From positions 1 through 64,000 of the forward strand of contig NZ_LGKP01000004.1 in the NCBI RefSeq assembly GCF_001306135.1: a stretch of 64,000 nt of DNA. Direction: 5' to 3'. This document shows, one piece after another, positions 10,240-18,008 of the stretch. A program made the position numbers and the translations under genes. Below the pieces are notes generated by a model. That model did no database searches, was not told the origin of the DNA, and saw only the letters and a list, made by a program, of their open reading frames with translations. Source of the DNA: Herpetosiphon geysericola (GTDB taxonomy: Bacteria; Chloroflexota; Chloroflexia; Chloroflexales; Herpetosiphonaceae). Each line of letters opens with the position of its first letter. The stretch's first letter is position 1.

Positions 10240-10675
10240 GGTTTTTCCTTTAGATTGAGCCACCATGCTGCGGCTATGGGCTTTGATCCACGAAGGGCAC
10301 GAAGGGCACGAAGGACGGAAACCACGAAGCGCGCGAAGATCACGAAGGTTGATTTTTTGGCCCCAGATTGGCACAGATGTATTTGATTATGTTCTTGCTC
10401 AGCCCAAAACCAACAGCCAACAGCCATCGTTCCTCTGCGCCTCTGCGTTAAAGGCCAGAAACCACGAAGCACACGAAGGACGCGAAGGTTGATTTTTTGG
10501 CCCCAGATTGGCACAGATGTATTTGATTATGTTCCTGCTCAGCCCAAAACCTAGCGCCTGATCCCCGACCCTTATCCCTGACCCCTCGGCTATTGGCTTT
10601 CATCCCTGATCCCTCATCCCTTCGCTCTGTTCTATGTTCTTTTTGACTTTTGACTTTTGACCTTTGACTTTAATC
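10240..10675. repeat. Repeat mosaic between hsdS and hsdR with a 90-bp direct repeat
   Basis: No gene is visible. Two 90-bp copies (10322-10411 and 10462-10551, period 140) differ at about six positions. They are surrounded by short motifs seen in other gaps of this window: CCACGAAGNNCACGAAG, a CTCTGCGCCTCTGCG string, a GATCCCTGACCCCT string and TTGACTTTTGAC runs. The region interrupts an otherwise tight hsdMSR operon. Confidence 0.85.
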
Positions 10676-11878
10676 CTAGGCCTCAACTGGCTTTGGGAAG
10701 TTGAACAGCAGGTCGCGGTAGTATTCGTATTGTTGCTGGCGCAAGGCGATTTCGCGCGGCAAACCTTCGCTGATTGAGTTGGTCAGCGCGTCGAATTTGT
10801 CGAGAATGGCAACAATTCGCGCTTGTTCTTCAAGAGGTGGAACAGGGATGGAAATTTTCTTTACAGTTGGAACTGTTAGTTGAGGTATCCCTCCATCGGT
10901 TCCTCCGATTGGAGTCATATCTAATATATAATTCAGGTATCTCGTTAAAATTAGACTTTTGTTTGGTACTAGTGTTATTAGACGAATAATAGGAGTGAAC
11001 TTTCCCTCTCGGAGAGTGTGATAGCCAATTTTCGCACCTCTGGCTGAAATAGTTACTGCATCACTTTCAATCTTGTATCCATCGGTAAAGCCGTACAATC
11101 CTTTGTCTCCAGTCGCATTAGCATAAATTGGATAAGGAAACTCAACGGTAGGTTTAGTTTGTCCTTTGGCATGATTTTCTGGTAAATCGCCACCAGCTGA
11201 AATAGATAAACAAACATCATTTAAAATTTTCCAATGCACTTCGCTGTCTTCAAAACTCAACAATTGATCACGATAATAGCTATATTGTTTTTTACGGGCG
11301 GTCAGCTCGGCGGTCAGCTCGGCGGTCAGCTCGGCAAAGCCGTCCAAAATCGTAACGATTTTGGACTGGATTTGCCGCGATTTTTTTGGATTTTCAGGGC
11401 ATGGGATGGGAATTTGATACTGCTTCAGTTTTTGTATTCCTATAATCTCTAATCCCCCACTCTTATTCGCGTTCTCCTTGCACCATTCACCAAAATTAAA
11501 AAAGCAATAGAAGAGAAATTTCATATCTAATCTATTTTTATAATAATCAACAACTGAAAAATTAGTTATCTGTTGATTTGTTAAAAATGGTACACGAACC
11601 AAAGCATGTTCACCTAATGTGGCAGTTGTCGACATTATCAGTGAATTGGCTGGGAATAGCTTGCCCTTTACTGCAGATGCTGAAATATGTTGAATTGAGT
11701 CTGAAAGTATTCTTCCATTAGTACGAATATCTTCCATTCTAAACCATGGGATAATCCCGTCTTTCCAATATTCATTAACTGTTTTTGAAGGTGTGTAACC
11801 GTTTTTTAAATGAAAAATCTCTGAAACAGCCTTCCACTCCACATTAACCCCATCCAGCAGTTTTTCCAAGTAGCTCAT
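10676..11878 (-). CDS. hsdS: Type I restriction specificity subunit (HsdS)
   Basis: The 400-residue DNA-recognition subunit has two target-recognition domains (about 15-170 and 215-370), each followed by a conserved helical spacer; the second spacer resembles the first. The central spacer contains three tandem Ala-Glu-Leu-Thr units encoded by three identical 12-bp repeats. In the EcoR124I family the number of such tetrapeptides sets the gap between the two half-sites. The start ATG overlaps the hsdM stop (ATGA). Base composition in the recognition domains is more AT-rich than in the flanking genes, as is usual for horizontally shuffled recognition domains. Confidence 0.93.
   Translation of the reverse strand: MSYLEKLLDGVNVEWKAVSEIFHLKNGYTPSKTVNEYWKDGIIPWFRMEDIRTNGRILSDSIQHISASAVKGKLFPANSLIMSTTATLGEHALVRVPFLTNQQITNFSVVDYYKNRLDMKFLFYCFFNFGEWCKENANKSGGLEIIGIQKLKQYQIPIPCPENPKKSRQIQSKIVTILDGFAELTAELTAELTARKKQYSYYRDQLLSFEDSEVHWKILNDVCLSISAGGDLPENHAKGQTKPTVEFPYPIYANATGDKGLYGFTDGYKIESDAVTISARGAKIGYHTLREGKFTPIIRLITLVPNKSLILTRYLNYILDMTPIGGTDGGIPQLTVPTVKKISIPVPPLEEQARIVAILDKFDALTNSISEGLPREIALRQQQYEYYRDLLFNFPKPVEA
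11300..11335 (-). repeat. Three perfect 12-bp tandem repeats in hsdS
   Basis: The unit GGTCAGCTCGGC occurs three times without a mismatch. It encodes Ala-Glu-Leu-Thr on the minus strand, in the central spacer of HsdS. Copy number can change in frame by slipped-strand pairing or recombination. Confidence 0.95.
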
Positions 11879-13431
11879 GCCTCAACCTCTTCAGATTCAA
11901 GCTCAGCAACAATCGCATCAATTTCCTTGCGCAGCTGGTCAATTCTGGCGACCGTGATTTTTAAATTGGCGTTGAGCTGCGCAATATCGACCACTTCGCG
12001 TGTATCTTGGGCTTCGACATAGCTGCTGACCGACAGATTGTAATCGTTGGCGACAATCGTTTCATAGGCCACCGATTGAGCGAAGTGCGCGACATTGGCC
12101 TTGCTCTCGAAGACCTGCATAATCTGCTCGATATGGGCATCGGTCAGGGTGTTATTGTTGGTTTCTTTTTTGAATAACGCGCTAGCATCAATAAACTGGG
12201 TGTTGGTATCGGTTTTATGTTTAGAAAGCACCAAAATCGTCACCGCAATCGTGGTGCCGTAAAACAAGTTAGGTGCGAGCGCAATCACCGTTTCCACGAA
12301 ATTATTATCAATCAAATATTGGCGAATTTTCTGCTCGGCGCCGCCGCGATAAAAAATCCCTGGGAAGCAGACGATTGCAGCGCGGCCTTTGCTCGAAAGA
12401 TAACTAAGCGCGTGCAGCACAAAAGCAAAATCGGCCTTGGATTTGGGCGCTAAAACCCCTGCTGGGGCAAAACGATCATCGTTGATCAAGGTTGGGTCAT
12501 CAGAGCCGATCCATTTTACCGAGTAGGGCGGATTAGAAACAATCGCATCAAACGGCTTATCGCCAAGAAATTGTGGGTCGGTCAGGGTATTGCCAAGCTG
12601 GATATTGAACTTATCGTAATTGATGTTATGCAAAAACATATTCATGCGCGCCAAGTTATAGGTCGTGTGGTTAATCTCTTGGCCCCAAAAGCCATCTTCA
12701 ATAATATGGGCATCGAAATGCTTTTTAGCTTGCAACAACAACGAGCCAGAGCCAGCAGCGGGATCGTAGATTTTATTGACGCTGGTTTGCTTGTGCATGG
12801 CGAGTTGGGCAATTAGCTTGGAGACATGCTGCGGCGTGAAAAACTCGCCGCCAGATTTACCAGCATTGGCAGCATAATTGGAGATCAGAAATTCATAGGC
12901 ATCGCCGAACAAATCGATCTGACTCCCTTCAAAATCACCAAAATTCAGCCCGGCAACACCTTTGATCACCGCTGCCAACCGCAAATTTTTATCCTTGACC
13001 GTATTGCCAAGGCGATTGCTAGTAGTATCAAAATCGGCAAACAGGCCTTTGATATCATTTTCGGACGCATAACCGAGGGCCGAGCTTTCAATTGCCGCAA
13101 AGATGCTGGCGAGGTCGGTATTTAAGCGTTCGTTGGTATTGGCAGTTTTGGCGATATTGGCAAACAACTGGCTAGGGTAGATAAAGTAGCCCTTGGTTTT
13201 AATCGCATCGTCCTTGATTTCGGGTGTAATGACCGTATCAGCAAGCTCGGCGTAGTTGATACTTGCGTCGCCGCCCTCGAGGTAGCTGGCGAAATTCTCG
13301 CTAATAAAACGATAAAACAGCGTGCCAAGCACATATTGTTTAAAGTCCCAGCCATCGACAGAGCCGCGCACATCGTTGGCAATCTGCCAGATTTGGCGTT
13401 GGAGTGCGGCGCGTTGTTGGTTGCTTGTCAT
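11875..13431 (-). CDS. hsdM: Type I restriction-modification methyltransferase (HsdM)
   Basis: The 518-residue N6-adenine methyltransferase has an N-terminal helical HsdM domain. The SAM-binding motif I (AGSGS, 226-230) and the catalytic motif IV NPPY (300-303) are intact, and the C-terminus is coiled-coil-like and rich in Glu and Ile, contacting HsdS. It is the first gene of the hsd operon; the upstream AGGAAA site supports ATG 13431. It overlaps hsdS by four bases. Length and order are typical of an EcoR124-like (type IC) system. Confidence 0.95.
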   Translation of the reverse strand: MTSNQQRAALQRQIWQIANDVRGSVDGWDFKQYVLGTLFYRFISENFASYLEGGDASINYAELADTVITPEIKDDAIKTKGYFIYPSQLFANIAKTANTNERLNTDLASIFAAIESSALGYASENDIKGLFADFDTTSNRLGNTVKDKNLRLAAVIKGVAGLNFGDFEGSQIDLFGDAYEFLISNYAANAGKSGGEFFTPQHVSKLIAQLAMHKQTSVNKIYDPAAGSGSLLLQAKKHFDAHIIEDGFWGQEINHTTYNLARMNMFLHNINYDKFNIQLGNTLTDPQFLGDKPFDAIVSNPPYSVKWIGSDDPTLINDDRFAPAGVLAPKSKADFAFVLHALSYLSSKGRAAIVCFPGIFYRGGAEQKIRQYLIDNNFVETVIALAPNLFYGTTIAVTILVLSKHKTDTNTQFIDASALFKKETNNNTLTDAHIEQIMQVFESKANVAHFAQSVAYETIVANDYNLSVSSYVEAQDTREVVDIAQLNANLKITVARIDQLRKEIDAIVAELESEEVEA

Positions 13432-14060
13432 GGTGCTTTCCTGTCTAATTCCTTACTTGACCTGGCTGCTGACGAGCTGGTGCGGAAGATAATTGTTTTG
13501 GATACTGCATAGTTATCTTTCTCCTCCCTTCCGTCCCTCCGCTGGAGGGAGACGCATGGGGTTTTCATCCCCTGCACCCCTAATATTTGGGTTGGGGATT
13601 ATTACGGTTGCTTCTATTGCCCCATCCTTCTCGCCTTCGCGTTCTTCGCGTGCTTCGTGGTTTCATCCTTCGTAGAATTTTTCGCCTCCCTTCCGTCCCT
13701 CCGCTGGAGGGAAACGCTGGGGGTTTTCATCCCCCTGCACCCCCTAATATTTGGGTTGGGGATTATTACGGTTGCTTCTATTGCCCCATGCTTCTCGCCT
13801 TCGCGTTCTTCGCGTGCTTCATGGTTTCGTCCTTCGTAGAATTTTTCTCCTCCCTTCCGTCCCTCCGCTGGAGGGAAACGCATGGGGTTTGCATCCCCCT
13901 GCACCCCCTAATGTTTGGGTTGGGGATTATTACGGTTGCTTCTATTGCCCCATGCTTCTCGCCTTCGCGTTCTTCGCGTGCTTCGTGGTTTCTCAATCCT
14001 GACCTCTGATCCCTGATCCCTGACCCCTCATCCCTTCGTGCTCTTCGTGCTCTTCGTGGA
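13432..14060. repeat. Tandem array of about 163-bp repeat units
   Basis: No gene is visible. Three head-to-tail copies begin at 13523, 13685 and 13849. Each starts with a core CCTCCCTTCCGTCCCTCC, then GCTGGAGGG (forming a CCCTCC/GGAGGG hairpin), then a GGGG-TTTTCAT-CCCC hairpin, and ends with TTCGCGTTCTTCGCGTGCTTC. The third copy runs into GATCCCTGACCCCT-type repeats and a TTCGTGCTCTTCGTGG string that touches the stop codon of the next gene. Open frames across the array change nothing but the repeat and do not look like protein. Confidence 0.9.
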
Positions 14061-14588
14061 TCAAAGCTTCGCAGCGGCTTCAAGGTAGGCATTTTTGAGC
14101 GCAACATAGTTTTCGGCAGTGCGTCGAATGCGCTCATGCTGGGCTGGATCGAGCGGGCGAATTTTGCCAGGAATGCCCAAAACCAGCGAATTGGGTGGCA
14201 CGATCATGCCCTCGGTAACCAAGGCGCGGGCGCCAATCAACGAGCCAGCCCCAATCTGAGCGTGGTTCAAAATCACTGCGCCCATGCCAATCAGCACATC
14301 ATCGGCGACAGTACAGCCATGGACAATTGCGCCATGACCAATACTCACGCCAGCGCCAATTGTCAGCCAAGCATCGGGGTCGGCATGCAAAATTGAGCCA
14401 TCTTGAATATTGCAGCGTGCGCCAATGCGAATCAGGCCTTTATCGCCACGAATCACCGTCATCGGCCAAACGCTCACGTCGCTAGCTAACTCGACCGCGC
14501 CACAAACCAACGCTTGGGGCGCAATATAAACCCCTTCCGCACGCGCAACACAATCGCCAACGCAGGGAAATTGATAGTTCACAATCAA
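14061..14588 (-). CDS. Gamma-carbonic-anhydrase-like hexapeptide protein
   Basis: A 175-residue left-handed beta-helix protein of the YrdA/PaaY/CaiE family, usually a cytoplasmic trimer with Zn or another metal held between subunits. The expected His triad is present (H68 in ILHAD, H85 and H90 in GHGAIVHG), as is the family motif SVWPMTVIRGD. Hexapeptide repeats cover residues about 20-140, followed by a C-terminal helix. It follows the PhzF-like gene by four bases, so the two are co-transcribed. The TGA stop lies in a TTTGATCCACGAAG string that belongs to the dispersed repeat. Carbonic anhydrase activity cannot be assumed. Confidence 0.85.
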   Translation of the reverse strand: MIVNYQFPCVGDCVARAEGVYIAPQALVCGAVELASDVSVWPMTVIRGDKGLIRIGARCNIQDGSILHADPDAWLTIGAGVSIGHGAIVHGCTVADDVLIGMGAVILNHAQIGAGSLIGARALVTEGMIVPPNSLVLGIPGKIRPLDPAQHERIRRTAENYVALKNAYLEAAAKL

Positions 14589-14592
14589 GTAC

Positions 14593-15492
14593 CTATGCTA
14601 AAACATGGCCGCGCAGAATCGTCAAAGCTTCGCCGCCAATGCGCGAACTCATCACTTGGGCATCTTGATCGAACTCGACGGCAACCTCAACTCGGCCAGG
14701 CCGCCCCATGGCATCGCCTTGTTCAGCGCGATACTGCACCACATTGCTACCATCTGCTTGGGCAATAAGCCCAACCCCAACCAACAATGCGCCAAGTGGG
14801 CCTTGGGCTGAGCCAGTTACTGGGTCTTCGTCAATGCCAATGACAGGGCCGAAAAAGCGCACATGCACTGCGCTCTCAGCATCCAGCCCTTCCAAGCAGT
14901 ACAGCGTTAATGCAGTTAGTTGATGGCTTTGACAGAGGAAACGCACATCATTCATATTGGGCTTAATTGCCAAAAGATTCGCCAGATTATGACAACCAAT
15001 ATAGCCATATTCGCCGCCACGCGTTGGTGGAACATCGCTACGAATATCTGCTTCATCCAAACCCAGCGCGGCAGCCAAAGCCACAATTTGCAAATCGAGC
15101 GGCTCGAATTCGGGCACAGGAATATCGAGCCACACTTTACAAGCAGAGGTTTCGCTTGCTTGCAGCTCAACCGCCAAAATGCCTGAAGCAGTTTCAATCG
15201 TATACTGACCAGGAATCACCAAATGGCCGCGTTCGGCTAAGGCATGGCAAGCGGCAACCGTGGCATGGCCGCACAACGGCACCTCGACAGTTGGCGTAAA
15301 CCAACGCAATTGCAAATCTGCTTGGCTACTTGGCAGCACAAACGCCGTCTCAGAAACATTCATCTCGCGGGCTAAGCGTTGCATCACTACGGGATCAAGT
15401 CCAGCAGTATCGAGCAACACCGCCGCTGAATTACCAGTGAACGGAACCCGAGCGAAGGCATCAACTTGGACAATTTCGCGCCAGCGTGGCAT
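14593..15492 (-). CDS. PhzF-family isomerase
   Basis: The 299-residue protein belongs to the PhzF/diaminopimelate-epimerase fold family of cofactor-free isomerases. Family landmarks are the N-terminal DAFARVPFTGNSAAV, the catalytic Glu region (NVSETAF), LCGHATVAACHAL and the C-terminal DPVTGSAQGPLG. Most genome-encoded members have unknown substrates, and no phenazine genes are nearby. It is the first gene of a two-gene unit with the gamma-carbonic-anhydrase-like gene. The start at ATG 15492 follows AGGATCG. Confidence 0.88.
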   Translation of the reverse strand: MPRWREIVQVDAFARVPFTGNSAAVLLDTAGLDPVVMQRLAREMNVSETAFVLPSSQADLQLRWFTPTVEVPLCGHATVAACHALAERGHLVIPGQYTIETASGILAVELQASETSACKVWLDIPVPEFEPLDLQIVALAAALGLDEADIRSDVPPTRGGEYGYIGCHNLANLLAIKPNMNDVRFLCQSHQLTALTLYCLEGLDAESAVHVRFFGPVIGIDEDPVTGSAQGPLGALLVGVGLIAQADGSNVVQYRAEQGDAMGRPGRVEVAVEFDQDAQVMSSRIGGEALTILRGHVLA

Positions 15493-15559
15493 AGAACGAT
15501 CCTCAAACTAGGGTTAATCTAGCTTCATTCTAGCACGATGCAGCGAACATGATGAAGCT

Positions 15560-15919
15560 TTAGCGTTGCTTGCGCAGCCGAAAAGCCCCATCAAGCACAC
15601 CAACAACCAGCCAAATCAGGGTCGCACCAAACAATTGCAGGCTCGAAAAGCCCAGGCTAAAGCCAAGCACTAGCAAGCCAAGCACAATTGCAACGTGCAG
15701 ATAAACCCAGCGGGCTTGATAGGCAGCGGGATTTTTGGTCAGGCGGGTAGTTAGCCAAAGCATGGCAATCGCCGCTAGCAAACCAAGCACCCCATAGAGC
15801 TGGTTAATTTGGCTGCTTGGATAGGCCAGCATCAGCGCTAAGCCAAAACTAGCTGCGTTCAACATTCTGGCGAGCAATAGGCTTAACGTGGAGTTTTTGA
15901 AGGCATTGAGCGTGGTCAT
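15560..15919 (-). CDS. Small four-helix membrane protein
   Basis: The 119-residue protein is not recognised. It has four hydrophobic segments (about 15-33, 40-57, 70-88 and 92-110) with a basic C-terminus, so it is an inner-membrane protein. I start at ATG 15919 behind GGAG. It sits alone between the PhzF-like gene and repeat DNA. It resembles general small DoxX- or SdpI-like four-helix proteins only in layout. Confidence 0.6.
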   Translation of the reverse strand: MTTLNAFKNSTLSLLLARMLNAASFGLALMLAYPSSQINQLYGVLGLLAAIAMLWLTTRLTKNPAAYQARWVYLHVAIVLGLLVLGFSLGFSSLQLFGATLIWLVVGVLDGAFRLRKQR

Positions 15920-16539
15920 GGTAAATCTCCTCAATCAAAACATATGAGTTAGAGTTTAACACAAACAGCTAGCAATGGGAATACTCTGGTTGGGGGAGAA
16001 GAGCATAGAACATAGAGCATAGAACATAATCCAAATAATCTGTGCAATCTGTGGCTAAAAATCGTGCTTCGTGGTTATCTTTCTCCTCCCTTCCGTCCCT
16101 CCGCTGGAGGGAAACGCCGAGGGTTTTCATCCCCCTGCACCTCCTAATAGTTGGGTTGTGGATTATTGCTTGGAGGTTGGGGAGAAGAGCATAGAACATA
16201 ATCCAAATAATCTGTGCAATCTGTGGCTAAAAATCGTGCTTCGCGGAATTTTTCTCCTCCCTTCCGTCCCTCCGCTGGAGGGAAACGCGGGGGTTTTCAT
16301 CCCCCTGCACCCCCTAATATTTGTGTTGGGGATTATTACGGTTGCTTCTATTGCCCCATGCTTCTCGCCTTCGTGCTCTTTGTGCTCTTCGTGGATCAAA
16401 CTTTCGCGCTCTTCGCGTTCTTCGCGGTTTCTTCCCTTCGTGGATCAAACGCTTAATTGACATTCATGGTCAACCTGTTATGATGATCCCGTTCCGGTAT
16501 CGTTTCCAGCCCGTTTCATAGCTAGATAGAGGTAGTGCT
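15920..16539. repeat. Repeat mosaic with a 172-bp tandem duplication
   Basis: No gene is visible before the LacI start. A 172-bp unit is duplicated in tandem (16015-16186 and 16187-16358). Each copy joins an AGAGCATAGAACATAAT string, a CTGTGCAATCTGTGGC string, and the CCTCCCTTCCGTCCC core (starts 16085 and 16257). The array continues as CTTCGTGCTCTTTGTGCTC and related strings to about 16455. Confidence 0.88.
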
Positions 16540-17559
16540 GTGCGCTCAAAACAATCAACAATTACCATTCACGATGTTGCCAAAGCGGCAGGCGTTTCAG
16601 TCAGCACAGCATCGCGAGTGCTGAACAACAAAGCTGATGTTTCGCCAGAAACCTACAAAAAAGTGCGCCAAGTGATTGACGACTTAAACTATACCGCTAG
16701 TTTAGCCGCCAAAAGCATGCGTAGCCGCACAACCAATGTGCTTGGCCTGTTGGTGCCCGAGTTAATCGAAGTCTACTACCACGAAGTGATCAAAGGCGTT
16801 GGCGCAGCAATCGAAAATTCTGGCTACGATTTATTAATTTATACCAGTGGCAGCCCAACCCGCAACAAACGAGCTTCATGGGAGCGCGAGCATGTGGCCT
16901 TGTTGAGCAGCGGCTTGACCGACGGCTGTATTATCGTTTCGCCCTCGGCGCCAACCTTTCAACAAAACGCCAATATTGTGGTGATCGATCCTCATGGCGC
17001 GGGAGCAGAAGTGCCATCGGTCGTCGCAACCAATCACGAAGGGGCGATCCAAGCTGTCGATTATTTAGTGAGCCTTGGCCATCGGCGGATTGGCTTTATT
17101 CAAGGCCATCCTACGGCGTGGAGCGCCCTGCAACGCTTTGAAGGCTACAAAGCTGGGCTAGACAAAGCTGGCATCGAATTTGAGGCCGCCCTGGTTTGCG
17201 ACGGCGATTTTACTTCGGCCTGCGGCAAAGCAGCGACCTATCACCTGATGAACCAGCCCAATCCGCCAAGCGCCATTTTTGCCGCCAACGATCGCACCGC
17301 AATTGGCGTGCTTGAAGCAGCCCAAGAACTAGGCCTCAACGTGCCGCAAGATCTCTCGGTGATTGGCTTCGATAATATTCCCGAAACGATGCAAACAACC
17401 CCACGCCTTACCACGATTGATCAATCAATTCGGGAGATGGGGTCGTTGGGCGTGCGGCTCTTAATCGAGATGCTGCAAAATCGCGAATCGGCGCAGTTAT
17501 TACACACCGTGCCAACCAGCTTGGTTATTCGCGATTCGTGTTGGATGCGCAAGCAATAA
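16540..17559 (+). CDS. LacI-family transcriptional regulator
   Basis: The 339-residue repressor or activator begins with a LacI-type helix-turn-helix (residues about 9-32: TIHDVAKAAGVSVSTASRVLNN) and a hinge helix, then a periplasmic-binding-protein-like sensor domain to the end, which binds a sugar or nucleoside. The start is GTG 16540 preceded by AGAGGT. No sugar-uptake genes are adjacent, so its regulon is elsewhere or includes the chitinase region; this is not shown by a visible operator. It converges on the minus-strand thioredoxin-like gene with an 8-base gap. Confidence 0.92.
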   Translation: MRSKQSTITIHDVAKAAGVSVSTASRVLNNKADVSPETYKKVRQVIDDLNYTASLAAKSMRSRTTNVLGLLVPELIEVYYHEVIKGVGAAIENSGYDLLIYTSGSPTRNKRASWEREHVALLSSGLTDGCIIVSPSAPTFQQNANIVVIDPHGAGAEVPSVVATNHEGAIQAVDYLVSLGHRRIGFIQGHPTAWSALQRFEGYKAGLDKAGIEFEAALVCDGDFTSACGKAATYHLMNQPNPPSAIFAANDRTAIGVLEAAQELGLNVPQDLSVIGFDNIPETMQTTPRLTTIDQSIREMGSLGVRLLIEMLQNRESAQLLHTVPTSLVIRDSCWMRKQ

Positions 17560-17567
17560 CACTGGAT

Positions 17568-17903
17568 TTAGGCGAGATTAATACCCCGCCGACGGAGTTG
17601 TTCGACAACGGCTGCAAGCACTTTAAGCGGCTGCAAGCCCCCAACAAACAACACCTCATCATCAAATAAGGCAATTGGATAGGGCCAGCCTTCTTCAGCA
17701 AAATACTCAAGCTGATTGACGTGTTGCGCTTGTACCGCCGGATCATCAAGATCATAATAATTGACGCTCACTTGGGCGCCAACCAAGCGCTCCAACGAGA
17801 GTGCAACCGAATTTGCAACCTTCAACGAAGGCATGCGCGGGCCTCAGCCATAGCCACAACTGGCATCACTCGAACGCCCAAATATTTCCAATCGATATAC
17901 CAT
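17568..17903 (-). CDS. Thioredoxin-fold protein with an in-frame UGA (possible selenoprotein)
   Basis: From ATG 17903 one frame runs 111 residues if TGA 17844-17846 is read through. The deduced order is beta (YRLEIFG), a loop SCGYG-[UGA]-GPR, helix, beta (VSVNYYDL), helix, beta-beta (YPIALFDDEVLFVGG), helix: a full YuzD-like thioredoxin fold with Cys16 and the UGA position spaced CxxxU, where a redox Cys would be expected. Translation from ATG 17834 (88 residues, GAGG seven bases upstream) would lack strand one and the whole active loop. A promoter-like TATACT sits upstream of the longer start. Selenocysteine is an inference; a sequencing error, a disabled gene or a short-start protein remain possible. 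Confidence 0.6.
17819..17831 (-). promoter_or_regulatory. SECIS-like hairpin after the in-frame UGA
   Basis: CCTTC-GTT-GAAGG forms a 5-bp stem with a G-first apical loop beginning 17 bases after the UGA on the minus strand, with a possible outer GCA/TGC extension. Position and a G at the start of the loop match the loose bacterial SECIS pattern. A stem this short can arise by chance. Confidence 0.3.
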
Positions 17904-17939
17904 CAACGACCTAGACTAAAAAAGAATTCTGCTGGCAAA

Positions 17940-17967
17940 AGTATAGCAGATATCGATCAGCAACAAA
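17940..17967 (-). promoter_or_regulatory. Putative promoter of the UGA-containing gene
   Basis: On the minus strand TATACT (17945-17940) follows a TTGTTG string by about 15-16 bases. It lies 37 bases ahead of ATG 17903 and directly behind the chitinase terminator, so the gene has its own promoter. Confidence 0.45.
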
Positions 17968-17990
17968 AAACGGGGCAAATTGCCCCGTTT
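17968..17990 (-). terminator. Rho-independent terminator of the chitinase gene
   Basis: A 10-bp perfect stem AAACGGGGCA / TGCCCCGTTT with a 3-base loop is followed by six T on the minus strand, 18 bases past the chitinase stop. Confidence 0.9.
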
Positions 17991-18008
17991 CTGCATCGCT
18001 AGTTTGTT

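Noticed and set aside
10240-10374. N-terminal extension of HsdR into the repeat mosaic
   Set aside because: The extra 45 residues come from repeat strings; a good ribosome site sits just ahead of ATG 10239.
13587-14009. Protein-coding frames across the repeat array
   Set aside because: The frames simply repeat the module in translation, have no ribosome sites and recur in the same form in other intergenic mosaics.
13523-14010. CRISPR array
   Set aside because: The repeats are about 163 bases, contiguous, and vary internally; there are no short unique spacers and no cas genes.
17568-17834. Reading the thioredoxin-like gene as an 88-residue protein from ATG 17834
   Set aside because: A GAGG site makes it possible, but the product would lack the first strand and the active-site loop, while the upstream frame supplies both and has a promoter. 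Kept as the main alternative rather than the call.
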